Assembly (NCBI GenBank): GCA_033961575.1
Contig: CM066740.1
Location: 18,203,501 to 18,267,500, forward strand
DNA: 64,000 bases
Origin: Aselliscus stoliczkanus
Taxonomy: Eukaryota > Chordata > Mammalia > Chiroptera > Hipposideridae
Direction of reading: 5' to 3'
The notes beneath the pieces are model-generated. The model had not been told where the DNA came from, searched no databases, and worked only from the letters and a program-made list of their open reading frames with translations. How positions within the stretch are numbered: position 1 is the stretch's first letter; every line of letters begins with the position of its first letter. Shown piece after piece: positions 22,763 to 34,134 of this stretch. The position numbers were made by a program, and so were the translations under genes.

Positions 22763-22892
22763 TGGGGTGCCAAAAATATGTATACACATGGCTTGTATTC
22801 ATTTTTTGTTATCGGTATATATTGAGTATTACAGTTTTAATGCAGTTTTTTTCCTTTCTTAAAATGTCTATACATTTTTTGGGGCACCCTCT
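22763..22892 (+). mobile_element. Tc1/mariner-like element, copy 2 (minimal MITE)
   Basis: GGGTGCCAAAAATATGTATA opens the left inverted repeat; TCTATACATTTTTTGGGGCA and CCCT close the right. The interior (TTGTATTCATTTTTTGTTAT to TTTCCTTTCTTAAAATG) equals the 3' untranslated part of the copies at 5007 and 24829 but lacks the transposase tail. About 130 bp in all, so it can fold back on itself. Confidence 0.75.
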
Positions 22893-23822
22893 GGCTACGC
22901 CAGTTTGCTCTCTAGGCTGCAGACTTTCCTTCCATGTCTGCAACCTCTTTGCTTGCACTGGTTTTTCCCTTTTTACAAACTGCCAACCTTGTTCAAGGGC
23001 TTTGTGTCAGTTCTTCGTGGTTCCCTCAGAAACATCGATTCTGGGACATTAACAGCAGAAGGGGCATAAAGATCCCGAAGTCTTTACATCTGGGGTTTTA
23101 GTTTCACTTTGCCACCGCAGGGGTTCAGAATGAGCCACCCCAAGGTGTGCCTCCATGCGATGCAGACTATTCTGAGCTAAAGGCAACCAAGAGCCTTTGG
23201 GCTCAAGTGAAACGTCTACCTCTCTCCCAACAGTCTAGAGGAATTTGAATTAGGGGCCTTGCCCATAAGAAGAGATTATCAGAGATAACCTAGCTACCTG
23301 GCAGGGTAAACTATTGATTACTAAACGTCTGCTCTGTCTGCAGTTACCTTCTGAAGCTCCATGGGTCTTACCCCATCCTCACCACAGAATGTCATATGTA
23401 CCTCGTTTTCCCTTTCTGCCTGGAACCTGTGATGTATGCAGTGTCTCTGACTCTCTCACATAGACAGGGTTCCCATATATATGTATGTAATTAAATTTGG
23501 TCATTTTCTCTTGCTTATCTTTCTCATGTGTGTTTGATTATTAGACCAGCTGAAAGAACCTTGAGGGTAGAGGAAAGTTTCGTCATTCCCCTGCAGCACT
23601 CAGCCCTGGTCAATTTTTTTCTGCCACTTTGTCTCTTTTTTTTGACACTATGTTTTTACGAACATTAACATCTCTTTTTCTCTTGCTTCCTATTATTTTG
23701 TTAAATGAGAAATGGCCCAAATGAAACACTTGTAGAACATAAACCATCCTACCTCTATGAAGATTTTTAGGAGCCCTCCTCTTTTTAAATGTGGCATAGA
23801 TATTTAAAAATAAAAAAGAACA
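22893..23822. other. Intron 1 segment, no feature recognised
   Basis: No repeat or gene recognised. The frame 22648-23052 starts in MIR sequence, crosses the MITE and is incidental. Confidence 0.4.
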
Positions 23823-24249
23823 GGGCCGGACGAGTGGTACATTGGTTAAGAGCTGGTTTGGGACACCAGCGGCCCCTGTTTGGATCCCACATATGAGGGC
23901 CAGTGACACTGCCCTCTACAGCTAACAACAGCTCCACCTGGAGCTGGGCTGTGCGAGCCCCGGTGATGGTGTAGGCTGCAGCCCCTGCTGCAGTGGGCTG
24001 CCATAGGCTACAGTGAGTGGCCGGCAGCCAGTGCGAGCTGCCAATAGCCACAGTGAGCGACCATCCAGAGGCTGGCGACCAATCTGCCTCATCCAGGAAG
24101 AGCGCAATGATGATACCAACATGGGCCAATGAAGCAATGTCCTCCACAACTAGACTGAAGAACAAAAAGACAGCAACTTGTCTGTTCCCCTTCCCCAATT
24201 CCCCAATGCTGTTCCCCTCCCCCAATTCCCCAATTTAAAAAAAAAAAAA
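23823..24249 (+). mobile_element. Long composite tRNA SINE, copy 3
   Basis: Full-length sense copy: GGGCCGGACGAGTGGTACAT head, CAGTGACACTGCCCTCTACA junction, tail CCCCAATTCCCCAATTTAAA. An 11-bp target duplication AAAAAAGAACA lies at 23812-23822 and 24244-24254. The AATAAA signal is mutated to AATTTAAA. Confidence 0.9.
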
Positions 24250-24790
24250 GAACAAGAGATGTTTGCAATACATATTCTTTTCCCTCTTCAGTTTGGTTCA
24301 AGGGAAATTATATCCAATAGTCTTTTCCTTAAGTAAAATAGTTAAGAGTGTTGGTTATTCTGGCAAACCAGAACATAGTCTGTTTATAGAGAAACTTTAC
24401 TTAAGAAAAACAAAACAAAACAATAACTGAGTACATTCCATGAGTTGAATATGATGTTTTGGGTCCCAAGGTTAGTTAGTTAGTCTCTCTCTCCATATAA
24501 ACACACATATAAAATCTGGGTATATGAGTATAGTCATGCAGTCCAGCCTGGTTTTGAATATGTAACTATGTAAGTACTTATATATTAATTTATTGAATAT
24601 TTTGAAGATTCAAGTAGCCAACAAATGTGGAAGTTATTTGATTGACAACTTAGCATGAAAACTGTAGAATCATTATAATGGAATATTAGCATTTAATATG
24701 AATACATATAATAAGGGGCTCAAAGTTGGTCTCATTTGGCAACCAGTATAAGGAGGTGATTAAAAGTGTTTTATTTCCATTATAAATGTA
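24250..24790. other. Intron 1 segment, AT-rich, no feature recognised
   Basis: AT-rich sequence with a few short tandem motifs (GTTAGTTAGTTAGT near 24470). No repeat family, exon or RNA gene recognised. Confidence 0.4.
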
Positions 24791-24796
24791 TATGTG

Positions 24797-24818
24797 TATC
24801 TATCTATCTATCTATCTA
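24797..24818. repeat. (TATC)n microsatellite
   Basis: Five to six TATC units just left of the third mariner-like element. Confidence 0.9.
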
Positions 24819-24828
24819 GAGAAAAAGA

Positions 24829-25028
24829 GAGCCCAAAAAATGTATATACATTTTAAGAAAAGAAAAAGCTGTATTAAAATTACACTGATGGTAACCACTT
24901 TGAGCACCTCGTGTAATTGCAGAAGTCAAACGTGACTTGTATTCATCTTTTGTTATCTGTATATAGTGAGTATTATAGTTTTAATAGTTTTTCCTTTCTT
25001 AAAATGTGTATACATTTTTTTGGTACCT
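24829..25028 (+). mobile_element. Tc1/mariner-like element, copy 3, with transposase tail
   Basis: The left end reads GCCCAAAAAATGTATATACA; the right end is ATGTGTATACATTTTTTTGG followed by TACC. Bases 24884-24916 read TDGNHFEHLV and a stop, matching the transposase tail of copy 1. The left subterminal sequence (TTTTAAGAAAAGAAAAAGCT) is the near mirror of the right one, so the inverted repeat extends to roughly 45 bp. Non-autonomous remnant. Confidence 0.75.
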
Positions 25029-25145
25029 TTTTTGTATATTTATATATAAAGTTTATGAGAAGTGGGTCACATGTAAAATGTACTCCTTACTGTGGGTTGC
25101 AGTCAGAAAACTTTGAAAGGCAATGATTTAAAAAAACATGTACAG

Positions 25146-25588
25146 GGCCGGCCGAGTGGCACATTGGTTAAGAGCTGGTTTTGGGATGCCAGCGGCTCTG
25201 GTTCGGATCCCACATATGAGGGCCAGTGACACTGCCCTCTACAGCTAAGATGTTGAACAACAGCTCAATCTGGAGCTGGGCTGCGCAAGTCTCTGCAGTG
25301 GCATAGCTGCAGCCCCTGCTGCAGTAGGCTGCCATAGGCTATAGTGAGCGGCCGGCAGCCAGCGTGAGCAGCCAATAGCCGTGGTGAGAGACCAGCCAGA
25401 GGCCAGCGACTGATCTGCCTCACCCGGGAAGAGCGCAATGATGACACCAACATGGGCCAGTGAAGCAACGTCCTCCACAACTAGACTGAAGAACAAAAAG
25501 ACAGCAACTTGTCTGCTCCCCTTCCCCAATTCCCCAACGCTGTTCCCCTCCCCCAATTCCCCAATAAAAATCTTTAAAAAAACAAAAC
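25146..25588 (+). mobile_element. Long composite tRNA SINE, copy 4
   Basis: Full-length sense copy with head GGCCGGCCGAGTGGCACATT, B-box-like GGTTCGGATCC and tail CCCCAATAAAAATCTTTAAA. A 13-bp target duplication AAAACATGTACAG lies at 25133-25145 and 25589-25601. Confidence 0.9.
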
Positions 25589-25601
25589 AAAACATGTACA
25601 G

Positions 25602-25770
25602 GGGTGGCCGGTTAGCTCAGGTGGTTAGAGCACAGGCTCATAGCACCAGGGTTGCTGGTTCAATCACCACATAGACCACTGAGTTGCACCCCCCACAACT
25701 AGATTGAAACAACTACTTGATTTGGAGATGATGGGTCCTGGAAAAACACTCTGTTCCCCAATTAAAAAAA
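25602..25770 (+). mobile_element. Ves-like tRNA SINE
   Basis: GGTGGCCGGTTAGCTCAGGT head with A-box, GGTTCAATCACC B-box region, body ACTTGATTTGGAGATGATGG, tail CTGTTCCCCAATTAAAAAAA. It sits immediately behind the composite SINE of 25146-25588, giving two SINEs in tandem. Its AATAAA is mutated. Confidence 0.85.
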
Positions 25771-26435
25771 CCATGTTAGATGAACTTTTTCCAAAAAAAA
25801 CACAGAAAACAGCTACAGCTCCTTCTGGTTGTGTCCCTGCTCACCTCGTAAGGGGTTACCCCCTCAAGCACAGGACAGTGTGAGAAAGTCAGAGAGAAGA
25901 TGGATGATGATTAAATACATCACCTGGTGGTTAATAGGACTGTGATTTTGTTGAAGCATTTGTGTCCAGCTTGAGATACACAGATGAAAGGAACTGCCTG
26001 CCATGAGTCATGGAATTAGTTTATAATTGGAAAGTTTTCAAAAACAAGTTTTTCCCTGTGTGTGTCAAACATAATCAGTGATAAGAAATGGGAGTTGACT
26101 GTTGAAAACCTTTGGTTAGCATTTGACTCTGGACTCCAGAAATGTGGGTGAGAGTGGAGGGAGAAAGTGCTTTGCCAAGAAAGAGCCAAGTTCGCTCTCT
26201 ACAGGTGCAACAGTCCTCATTATTACCTTATACTTAAGGCTTTATTTATACTGATGAATTTTTTTTTGTGCTGCATGTACATACATTTATATGAAGAAAA
26301 CATGGGCACACAATTGTGTTAACTCCTGGAGCTTCATTTGCTCGTGCTTACATTTCTAATACTCATTTAAAACCTCACAGAAATGAAGAGGTAGGTTTGA
26401 CAAGGCCATAAGCAAATTTGGAAGTTCAGAATCTA
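25771..26435. other. Intron 1 segment, no feature recognised
   Basis: Ordinary intronic sequence without a recognised repeat, exon or RNA gene. Confidence 0.4.
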
Positions 26436-26439
26436 TCAA

Positions 26440-26595
26440 ATATGGTTCAAAATTAAAAAAAAATTAATTGTGATACAGTACAAATAACATTAAAATTTAC
26501 CTTCTTAACCATTTTTTTAAAATGTACACTTCAATAGTGTTAAGCCTGTGCACACTGTTGTGCAACCAACCTCTACCGTCATCATACATGGGTGA
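26440..26595 (-). mobile_element. Antisense L1 3'-UTR fragment
   Basis: AACATTAAAATTTACCTTCT, AACCATTTTTTTAAAATGTA and TGTTGTGCAACCAACCTCTA are antisense L1 3'-UTR landmarks. Confidence 0.65.
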
Positions 26596-28255
26596 GGAGA
26601 GTATAAAAGCTTTATTATAAGTATGCTTTACCCTAGGATTTTCACAATATTTTAGTATTCTACGTTTTTTTTTCCATTTTTAACAAATGTCATCTAATTC
26701 TTTGCTTTGAAATATGTAATACAAATACAAAGATCCTTGGTTACTTGCTTACTGCCACCTTCTGTCCTTGAAAGTTCTTAGCTTAGTTCCTCTTGTAACT
26801 ATTTTTAAAGGAGTCTTGGCTTTTTATTCCAAGGGACACACATAATATCAAACTCAAACCAGTGTAGAAATACCAAACTTCTGGGGAACCCCATACCCTG
26901 GAGAGCAGCACATCTCTTAGGGGGAAAAAAAAAAAAATGAAAAGGCCTTCTCTTGTATTTTTGGTCTAGTACAGTTTTGTATTCTATCAGTGGGTTTTTA
27001 AAATAGTTTTCAGTTTAGCTTAGGAACTGCTTTAAAAACCGCTATCTTGGTGATGTAATCTTACCTTCATTGAAAGATCTGTGTGGAAAAGTAGTTGATG
27101 GACTCTATGCTTCAAGCCTCCTTACACCCCCTTTCCTCCCAGGGGTTGAGAACTGTATCCCTGTTTGCGTGTGGAAGTCAGAGGAATGATATTCTCTTGT
27201 AGGGAACTGGAGAGTTGTCCCTTGGGATTCAGGAAGGTGATGGACAATGAAGGCCATGAGGCTGGGATCGCAACGTACATTCTTGCGTGTAAGCTCTGAT
27301 GAAGCCAGTGTCCTATAGGTGAAGATCATGATCAGTAAAACAAATTGATGTGCAATTTGCATATCCAATAGTAGTGATATATAATACCTGTACTGTAGGA
27401 CAGAGGAGGGAGTTTAGATTGTACTATAGAAACGACACTGGCCATGGAGACTTCATATCATGCGTTAAATGTAGCTGCCATATAATCCATTGTGTATCTC
27501 TCATTTTCCCGCTGGAAGCTGATATCTGACCTGACCGTGTGCAGACAATTAAATTCAAACACTGGGAACCCCCAAATTATTGAAATTTGACCTTGGGGTA
27601 TTTACTTCCGGAATTGTTTTCTTTGGGTGTTGTTAGCTCTGAGTATTCAGAGGTGAATGGGAAGAGAAAGTGATCCTAAACACTTCAGCCAATGGACCAC
27701 AAAACACACAACACACACAAAAATAACATCCAAGCACTGATGTTATTAGACTAGGAACTTTGGGCAGAGCCCACTGTATGTGCTGTACATAGGATATAAA
27801 GGCCATTTATAAATGGAAGGGCTGCCCCGTCGCTTCTGTGCTGTTTGAAATTTCCCCACTGGACTCTCGCATTGTCTTTGCCCTTTTTTTTCTCTCGCTG
27901 ACGGCTCCTTGTACTTATTCCATGCCTCTCCTCTATGCTCATGTCTCTCTAGGGCAGGCAGAGAGAGTGGCTAAATGGACTCCACTGAGCAGAAAGGAAG
28001 AAGGAGTAAACCCATCCTTCCTAGCAGAATCTTTAACCGCTCCTGTCTTCTTGGCTCTTCACCTAGAGCTTTATCTTACTCTCCTCCACTTGTAAATACT
28101 CTTATGCTAATTTAGGAGCTAACTGAAGTTTGGATTTATGACTCTACACATGTTCTTAATCCTTTATGTATGAAGAGTTACCACTTTGATCTGCATAATT
28201 TTGCCTTTCCTTTTAGGGTTGGAGGTGGAAGGTAGCGGTATGAGTGAAGGTTTTA
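26596..28255. other. Intron 1 segment, no feature recognised
   Basis: About 1.7 kb of intron with an A-run at 26924-26936. Frames at 27105-27368 and 27838-28095 have no known domain. Confidence 0.4.
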
Positions 28256-28259
28256 TCTT

Positions 28260-28510
28260 GCTTTGGAGGTAGATTTATTTTCCTGGTTATAAAAGTAATA
28301 TATTTAATATAGAAGAATTGGAAGTTTGCAAAGAAACAAAAATCTACCAGTAGTCAATCACACAGAGACCATTGCTATTACATTGTATATATATTCCTAT
28401 TTGTTTCAGTTGACCTTATGGGATCTCTTCATGTGCAATATTTCCATGTGTTACAAGTCCTTTAAAATATTTGTAATGGCTGCTTAATATTTCATCATGT
28501 ATTTGGACTA
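28260..28510. repeat. Old L1-type fragment (tentative)
   Basis: GGTTATAAAAGTAATATATT, AGAATTGGAAGTTTGCAAAG and ATGGCTGCTTAATATTTCAT follow the order of an old L1 3' region. Highly diverged; the family is a guess. Confidence 0.45.
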
Positions 28511-29357
28511 GGATGTGGGTGGAGGAGGAGTGGGAGTGAGGGCAATAGAGAGAGCATAGTGTTTTTAGATAACCAAGGATTGTAAATTCCTTTTAAGTGG
28601 TAAAAACACTGTAGCAAAAGGCCTCCTCCTTTATAAGTCATGCACATCCTGTCAGTTAATTCCTCAGTCACCTACTTTTGAAATGTTGGGCACTTTATTA
28701 ACGTCAGATCTTTCACCTAGAAATAGATTATCAATCAATGCTAATATACTTCGAAAGGGGCGTCTTACAAAGGATTAGAGTTGTGAGTTATCCTAGCTGA
28801 GCTGAATAAAGTTAGAGAAAATAACTAAGTTGGTTCCCTCATTTCCTACAGATGGAAAGCAGAATGAAGTTTAAGATGAAGTTTGATTCAAAGTAAAAAA
28901 TTGAGGGAGTTCTAAAAATGGAACCTCTTATGAAATACCTCTTACAGTAATTATGCTTAACGAGGAGCGGTGAAGGCAAGAAGCTTGGAGTTGCTTTAGG
29001 ATCCTATCTAGCAGAATACATGTAAATTGGAAGCTGAATCTTAGACTATGGTGAGAAATAGCAAAGAGAGGAGGCAAAACATGTCCAGAAAGTGTGGGGT
29101 GATCACAGGCTTTTTTCATCAGAGGATTGATAGCTCTGGTGTTGGCTTCTTTCCCTTCTGCTCATCTTGGCTGCGTAATGTCCTGCCTTTCAGGCCAAGG
29201 CTGCGCTCTGCTTGACCTCCCAACCAAGAAGGTGGAAGGCAACAATGCATCTAAACTTGGTTAATATATGTATTAAAAGTCATGTGTAAACAGGCCAGAA
29301 GGAGAGGTTTGGAGTGGGTGCAATACTTTGTAATTGTCAAATGGAGGTTCCTATGTT
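28511..29357. other. Intron 1 segment, no feature recognised
   Basis: Ordinary intronic sequence without a recognised repeat, exon or RNA gene. Confidence 0.4.
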
Positions 29358-29372
29358 CTGGAAAAAGCTTTT

Positions 29373-29792
29373 TTTTTTTTTTTTAAAGATTTTATTGGAG
29401 AATTGGGGGAGGAGAACAGCGTTGGGGAATCGGAGAAGAGGAACTGACAAGTTACTGTCCTTTTGTTCTTCAGTCTAGTTGTGGAGGATGTCACTTCATT
29501 GGCCCATGCTGGTATTATCATTGCTTCCCAGGTGAGGCAGTCGCTCACCAGCCATTGGACGGCTGCTCACGGTGGCTCACAAAAGCGCACACCAGCTGTC
29601 AGCCAGCCCCACTGCAGCCTTCGTTCGCTGTCGCCTGTGACTCACAGCAGCCCACTCCATGTCGAGCTGTTGTTCACCATCTTAGCTGTAGAGGGCGCAG
29701 CATCACTGGCCCTCATGGGATCCAAACTGGGGCCCTGCTGCTCAGAGCTGGCATCCCAAACCAACTCCTAATCAAGGTGCCATCTGCCGGCC
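29373..29792 (-). mobile_element. Long composite tRNA SINE, copy 5
   Basis: Antisense full-length copy with left T-run plus AAAGATTTTATTGGAGAATT and a right end of CATCTGCCGGCCC. A perfect 15-bp target duplication CTGGAAAAAGCTTTT lies at 29358-29372 and 29793-29807. Confidence 0.9.
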
Positions 29793-29807
29793 CTGGAAAA
29801 AGCTTTT

Positions 29808-30195
29808 GAATTTACGTTTTCTGTTAACGCCAGTAAATATGCTTTGAGATGGTAACAGATGTTTATAAAAATAGATAAATAGATTTAAAAACTTCCTTGG
29901 TCAGATGTGTTTGAGAAACATTGGCTTAAACAGGTTTACTGCAGGAATTCTTCAGCACCCTTAATATGCTTGAGTGCATTTCTCATCTTTAAGAAGGGAG
30001 ACTAGAGTAAGCAACATCTTCAAAACTCATTTTATCCTTTTTTGAGAGGATCTCTGTAGATATCTTCAAGGGCTTTTTATGACTTAGAAATGTGTGGCAG
30101 AAGCAGGATTTCTTCTCTAGATAGCCTAGCTAAATGCTTTTATGCAAACTTTTAAATGCAGACTTGACTGTGACATGATTCAGCTGGGGATCTCA
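29808..30195. other. Intron 1 segment, no feature recognised
   Basis: Ordinary intronic sequence between two SINEs; nothing recognised. Confidence 0.4.
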
Positions 30196-30208
30196 TTAAG
30201 CTTCCTCT

Positions 30209-30312
30209 TTTTTTTTTGAGGGCAGTGTCACTGGCCCTCATATGTGGGAACCGAACCGGGGCCGCTGGCTTCCCAAGCCAGCGCTTAACCACCGTGCCAC
30301 TCGGCCGGCCCG
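30209..30312 (-). mobile_element. Short tRNA SINE (head only), copy 1
   Basis: On the minus strand: the GGCCGGCCGAGTGGCACGGT head, GGTTCGGTTCCCACATATGA, ending GCCAGTGACACTGCCCTC and then poly-A. It equals only the tRNA-like head of the long composite SINE. A perfect 13-bp target duplication TTAAGCTTCCTCT lies at 30196-30208 and 30313-30325, so it is a complete insertion, not a broken long copy. Confidence 0.9.
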
Positions 30313-30325
30313 TTAAGCTTCCTCT

Positions 30326-32150
30326 ATTAATTGTGTAGGTGGGAGGTGGAACCTGAAAAGTCCACATTTCTGGGAAGTGCTCTGGGGATGCGGAGGCTGC
30401 TGCCACTGCACAGACCACTCTTAGAGGAAGGGTGTAAATAACTGTTGATTACTGGCTTCTGAGATTAGCTGGGACAGGCCAAGGAAACTAATGTTAGCCA
30501 GGTAGTTTTAGTAGCATTCCAGAAGCTACTACTGGGAGGCCCCTGGTGAGCAGAGAGAACTGATGGGCAATTGCTGATGCCTGCTGTGGTGAAAAGGGAA
30601 TTTCCAGAGGGAAACCAGAGAATTCCCCTTGAATTCCAGCACATCTGAATGCTGCCATAGTGACCTAGGAGGTATGTGCTTTGTTCTGGCCACAGGGGTC
30701 ACTGGTTATGTTTGCTAGGGCTATAGTGGGCCTTTTTGTACCAGAGTGGAAAGGTGGTGGGGAAGAGGGAAACAGTTTGAAGAAGGCCTCTCTGTGATGG
30801 CTTTTGAGAGCAAAGAAAGGCTGTCTAGACAGGTTAGAAGAAATCATTTGGTGAGAAGATCAGAACGAAGGTGATTCAGTGGAAGGAGAAGGAAGTCTAA
30901 GTCGCTGTCGGGCTGGAAAGTGTAAGCATAGAGTCATCAGCACAATGCAGCCCGTGTTACTGGTTAGAGCTCTTCCCATGCCAGAGAGGGAACCGGGGAG
31001 GAAGTGACCCTTATTTGAATCCTGCACTTTGTGGAATCTGACTTCAGCAAATTAAGAAAAGTGCTAGTTAGGGTGTCATAGCTGGAAACGATAAAAGGAA
31101 ATACACACAAGATGTGAATGAAATTCTGATTCTATAAAATTACTGTTAGAATGTATTAGAAAAGTGGAAGGAAGTGAAAGAAACTGGCGCGGCTATACAG
31201 TGAGCTTTCAATGGGCCTCAGATTTTAAAGAGACAAGTACACGAGAAGAAGGACACGTGATCCAGGATACATGAAGATTCACAAGCCTGTAGGACTCAAG
31301 TGCCAGCTAACTGGGGGCCTTGGGAAATAAGCGAAGGCTGGTCTAGCTGAGAATTTTAGGTGTGATCAGAGCCAGAAAACAAGGAAGGCCTAGACCAACG
31401 AGATGACAGGATTGTTATCTCCATCAAGAGAAGGATTTTTCAAACTGGAATTGCACAAGATGGGCAGCAACAGGGTTCCCATCTGCTTTAACTGACTTCA
31501 GGGCAGCTAGAAAAACAAGCTTCCACGAGACTGAAAGCCTGCACGTGGGATCACAGCACCGCTGTTAGCGTTACTTGCACAATTGTGGAGGATCTGTGTC
31601 AGACCCCAGGTACTGCACGTGAAAAGTTGTGTGTGTGATACTGTAGACTGCTGAGGTTCATACTGGCCCTCTCAAATCCTAAAATGAATGATTAACTAAA
31701 AGGTTTGGGAGCACTAAGGAAGGTAAATAGCAATAACCAAAAGACAGTATACATTTAGAATGAATGGGTTTCCACTTAGTCTCCAGGCAAAGCTCTTGTT
31801 ACAGAATTGACTCTACCTTTTGAACAGTGAGGGCGGCAGGTTGTTACAATTGGCAGAAGCCCATAGAGATTCTTTAGCCATTTGGGAATGGACCATGGTC
31901 CCAAGAACCTTATAAAAAGCTGATTGATTCTGAGCGAGCTCTTCCAGACCCCCAAGTATAGGAAATGGGACCTAACCCTCCTGGGGTCAAGTAGATGAAT
32001 GAAGGAGCCTATCTCCAAAAGACACTTGATGTGCAACCCCTGGGATTGTTGCCATTGGACAGTTTTCTTTCACAAAAATCCTATTTTCCCTTCTGACCAG
32101 GAGAAACCTTGGGTGAGGCAGAGAATTCTGTCAGGGCTCCCCTGGCCTTG
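30326..32150. other. Intron 1 segment, no feature recognised
   Basis: About 1.8 kb of intron without a recognised repeat, exon or RNA gene. Confidence 0.4.
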
Positions 32151-32154
32151 CTTT

Positions 32155-32350
32155 GTCACAGGCACTCTGCCATGTCCTGGGGATGTGGATGAGAAAGACA
32201 CAATCCTGTCCCTTTGAGGGGCTTACAGTGTGGGAGGGAAGACCCACATTCATGTACGTAGAAATAGTCAAGTTTGCTGAGTGCTCAACAGTAGTTGACT
32301 CTCACTGAGCGCATATGCTTCAGCAAGCTCTGCTCAAGGCCTCTTTATAA
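32155..32350. repeat. L2-related fragment (tentative)
   Basis: CTGGGGATGTGGATGAGAAA, TTGAGGGGCTTACAGTGTGG and GAGTGCTCAACAGTAGTTGA resemble an old L2-associated mammalian repeat in antisense. Diverged. Confidence 0.4.
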
Positions 32351-32359
32351 TATGCGAAG

Positions 32360-32540
32360 TCTCTGCTTCTCCAAATGTAGTCCCTCAGCCACAGCATCCT
32401 CTGAGAACTTGATAGTAATGCAGTTTTGCAGGCCTCGCCCCAGAGCTACTGAACCCCAAAGCTCTGGGGACAGGGCCCAGGGATCTGGTTTACTAAGCCC
32501 CCAAGTGAGGGGACACGAGCTGAAGTTTGAGAACCACTGT
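32360..32540 (+). mobile_element. MER5A-like hAT-Charlie element
   Basis: CTTCTCCAAATGTAGTCCCT at the left, AATGCAGTTTTGCAGGCCTC and GCTACTGAACCCCAAAGCTC inside, and GAAGTTTGAGAACCACTG as a nearly intact right terminus. Confidence 0.75.
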
Positions 32541-32715
32541 TTGAAGTCACTTAATCCTTACAACAACCCTATGAGTAGATTTTATTTCTCCCAGTCAAAG
32601 AGGTGGAAAAAGAGGCTCAAAGAAGTGAAGTAACTTGTCTAAGGACACATAACTTTCAGGTGGTACAGATGGGCTTTGAATCTGTGTAGATTCAGAGCTC
32701 AGCTCTTAACCACCA
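32541..32715 (-). repeat. MIR SINE fragment
   Basis: Antisense MIR order: CTTAATCCTTACAACAACCC, TATGAGTAGATTTTATTTCT, GAAGTGAAGTAACTTGTCTA, AAGGACACATAACTTTC, then GCTCAGCTCTTAACCACCAG. Confidence 0.85.
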
Positions 32716-33485
32716 GTGGGCAGGGCTGCCTCCCAGGAGAAGGTGCAGTGCCCAGAGGGAGGACCATAAGCTCCAGAAGGTGACAGGAGTTCAGGGAAGT
32801 GTTAAAAGAGGTGAATTTTCCCTTTACCACACGTTGAATGGGAATTAACTGTAGGCAATGTACTGTGGACATTTATAAATATGAGCGGAATATAGACCCT
32901 GTCTTTAAGATTCTTATAATGAATTAGGGGACATCCAAATGTAAGCAAATATATCTGGAATCTAAAGTGCTTTGGAAGTACATACGAGAGACATTCTAAT
33001 AGGCCATCTGAGCATCTGAATACATTTTAACATGAATGTATGGAAAAAAAGTCGTTCTGGACAGGAAGAATACCATGTAAGGTTCAGATGTCTGAACTAA
33101 CATCACATTCTTGGGTTTATCAGTACATTTGTATAGTTGGTCTTTGGCATCTGTTTTGTGTAGTCTAGACTTGTCTACATGATGGTATAGGTTGGAAGCT
33201 CCTAATTTAAAAGGAGGAGTTAGTGAAACTCATCGCTCCTTTTCTGTGTGTTTTAATCTTGGGAGCCAACAGTAGTTTTGACCTATTTCTTGCTTTAATA
33301 TACCATGTAAGTGGAGATGGAAATGTGCCTTAAACAGTTTTGGAGGAAATCATCGTAAATTATGGTGGGAGACAGTTTGGCTCAAAATGAAAAAAAAAAA
33401 AATTCACATCAGTAGCTGGTTAAGCATTGGAATATATCGCTAGGGAGATTATAGAGCTCCTCTTGCTCTGTAAAACTTGGAAATC
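32716..33485. other. Intron 1 segment, no feature recognised
   Basis: Ordinary intronic sequence; an A-run at 33390-33401. Confidence 0.4.
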
Positions 33486-33492
33486 TATACCA

Positions 33493-33656
33493 GAATTGGT
33501 AAATTTTTTTCTGTAAAGGGCGAGATAGTGAATATTTTTGGCAGGAAAATAGAGACCATATGTAAACAAATGGGCACAGCTGTGTTCCAATAAAACTTTA
33601 TGAAAAACAGGTGGCAGCTGGGCTTGGCCTGCAGGTGGTAGTTTTCAAACCCCTGA
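33493..33656 (+). mobile_element. MER20-like hAT-Charlie element
   Basis: TTTTTTTCTGTAAAGGGCGA, GATAGTGAATATTTTTGGCA, GCTGTGTTCCAATAAAACTT and GGTGGTAGTTTTCAAACCCC match the MER20 consensus order as remembered, with an internal deletion. Confidence 0.8.
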
Positions 33657-34134
33657 ACTAGGTTGCCATAGGACTCCCGTAGTTTAAATGAAGGTTGTGG
33701 AATGGGCCAGATGAGCTCAGAATGCCCTTTGTGGTGCTACTTTTCTGAGATTCTTTGTGTGTCTTAGATGAGTAATTGAGAAATAAAAAGTAGAAATTGT
33801 TTTCTAAATCTGCCTTCTGCAAGCGGACTGTATATTATCATCTTTATTGTTTTGCAGCTTTCAAAAATTTAAGGACAAATTGAAAAACAACAGCTAGTAG
33901 ACTAATTTCTTTCCAGAGCCAAAAAAAAAAAAAAAGGTATATTTCTTTCACTCATTCTGGCATGCCAGTAAAGTAGAAAAGGAAAAGTGAACATTTTCCC
34001 CTCTTGAAGCCCCAACACAAAATGATGTAATTCAAGTGTTTTTCACTATGAGGAAATAATTGGTATTCAAGTAGATCTTTAATTTTTAAAACAAGCACAT
34101 ACATTAATTCAATGTATAAAAATATACTGCAGGT
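33657..34134. other. Intron 1 segment, no feature recognised
   Basis: Ordinary intronic sequence; an A-run at 33920-33935. The minus-strand frame 33952-34362 extends into the next element and is incidental. Confidence 0.4.

Noticed and set aside
23785..24225. 146-codon minus frame (and similar frames at 25245, 35450, 39582, 42906, 14094, 29463)
   Set aside because: The same VAVFLFFSLVVEDVASLAHV-like text recurs wherever a composite SINE lies; it is SINE antisense translation, not a gene family.
25602..25680. Possible tRNA gene (A- and B-box-like motifs)
   Set aside because: The boxes belong to SINE heads: no cloverleaf acceptor pairing is evident, and the sequence continues into a SINE body and tail.
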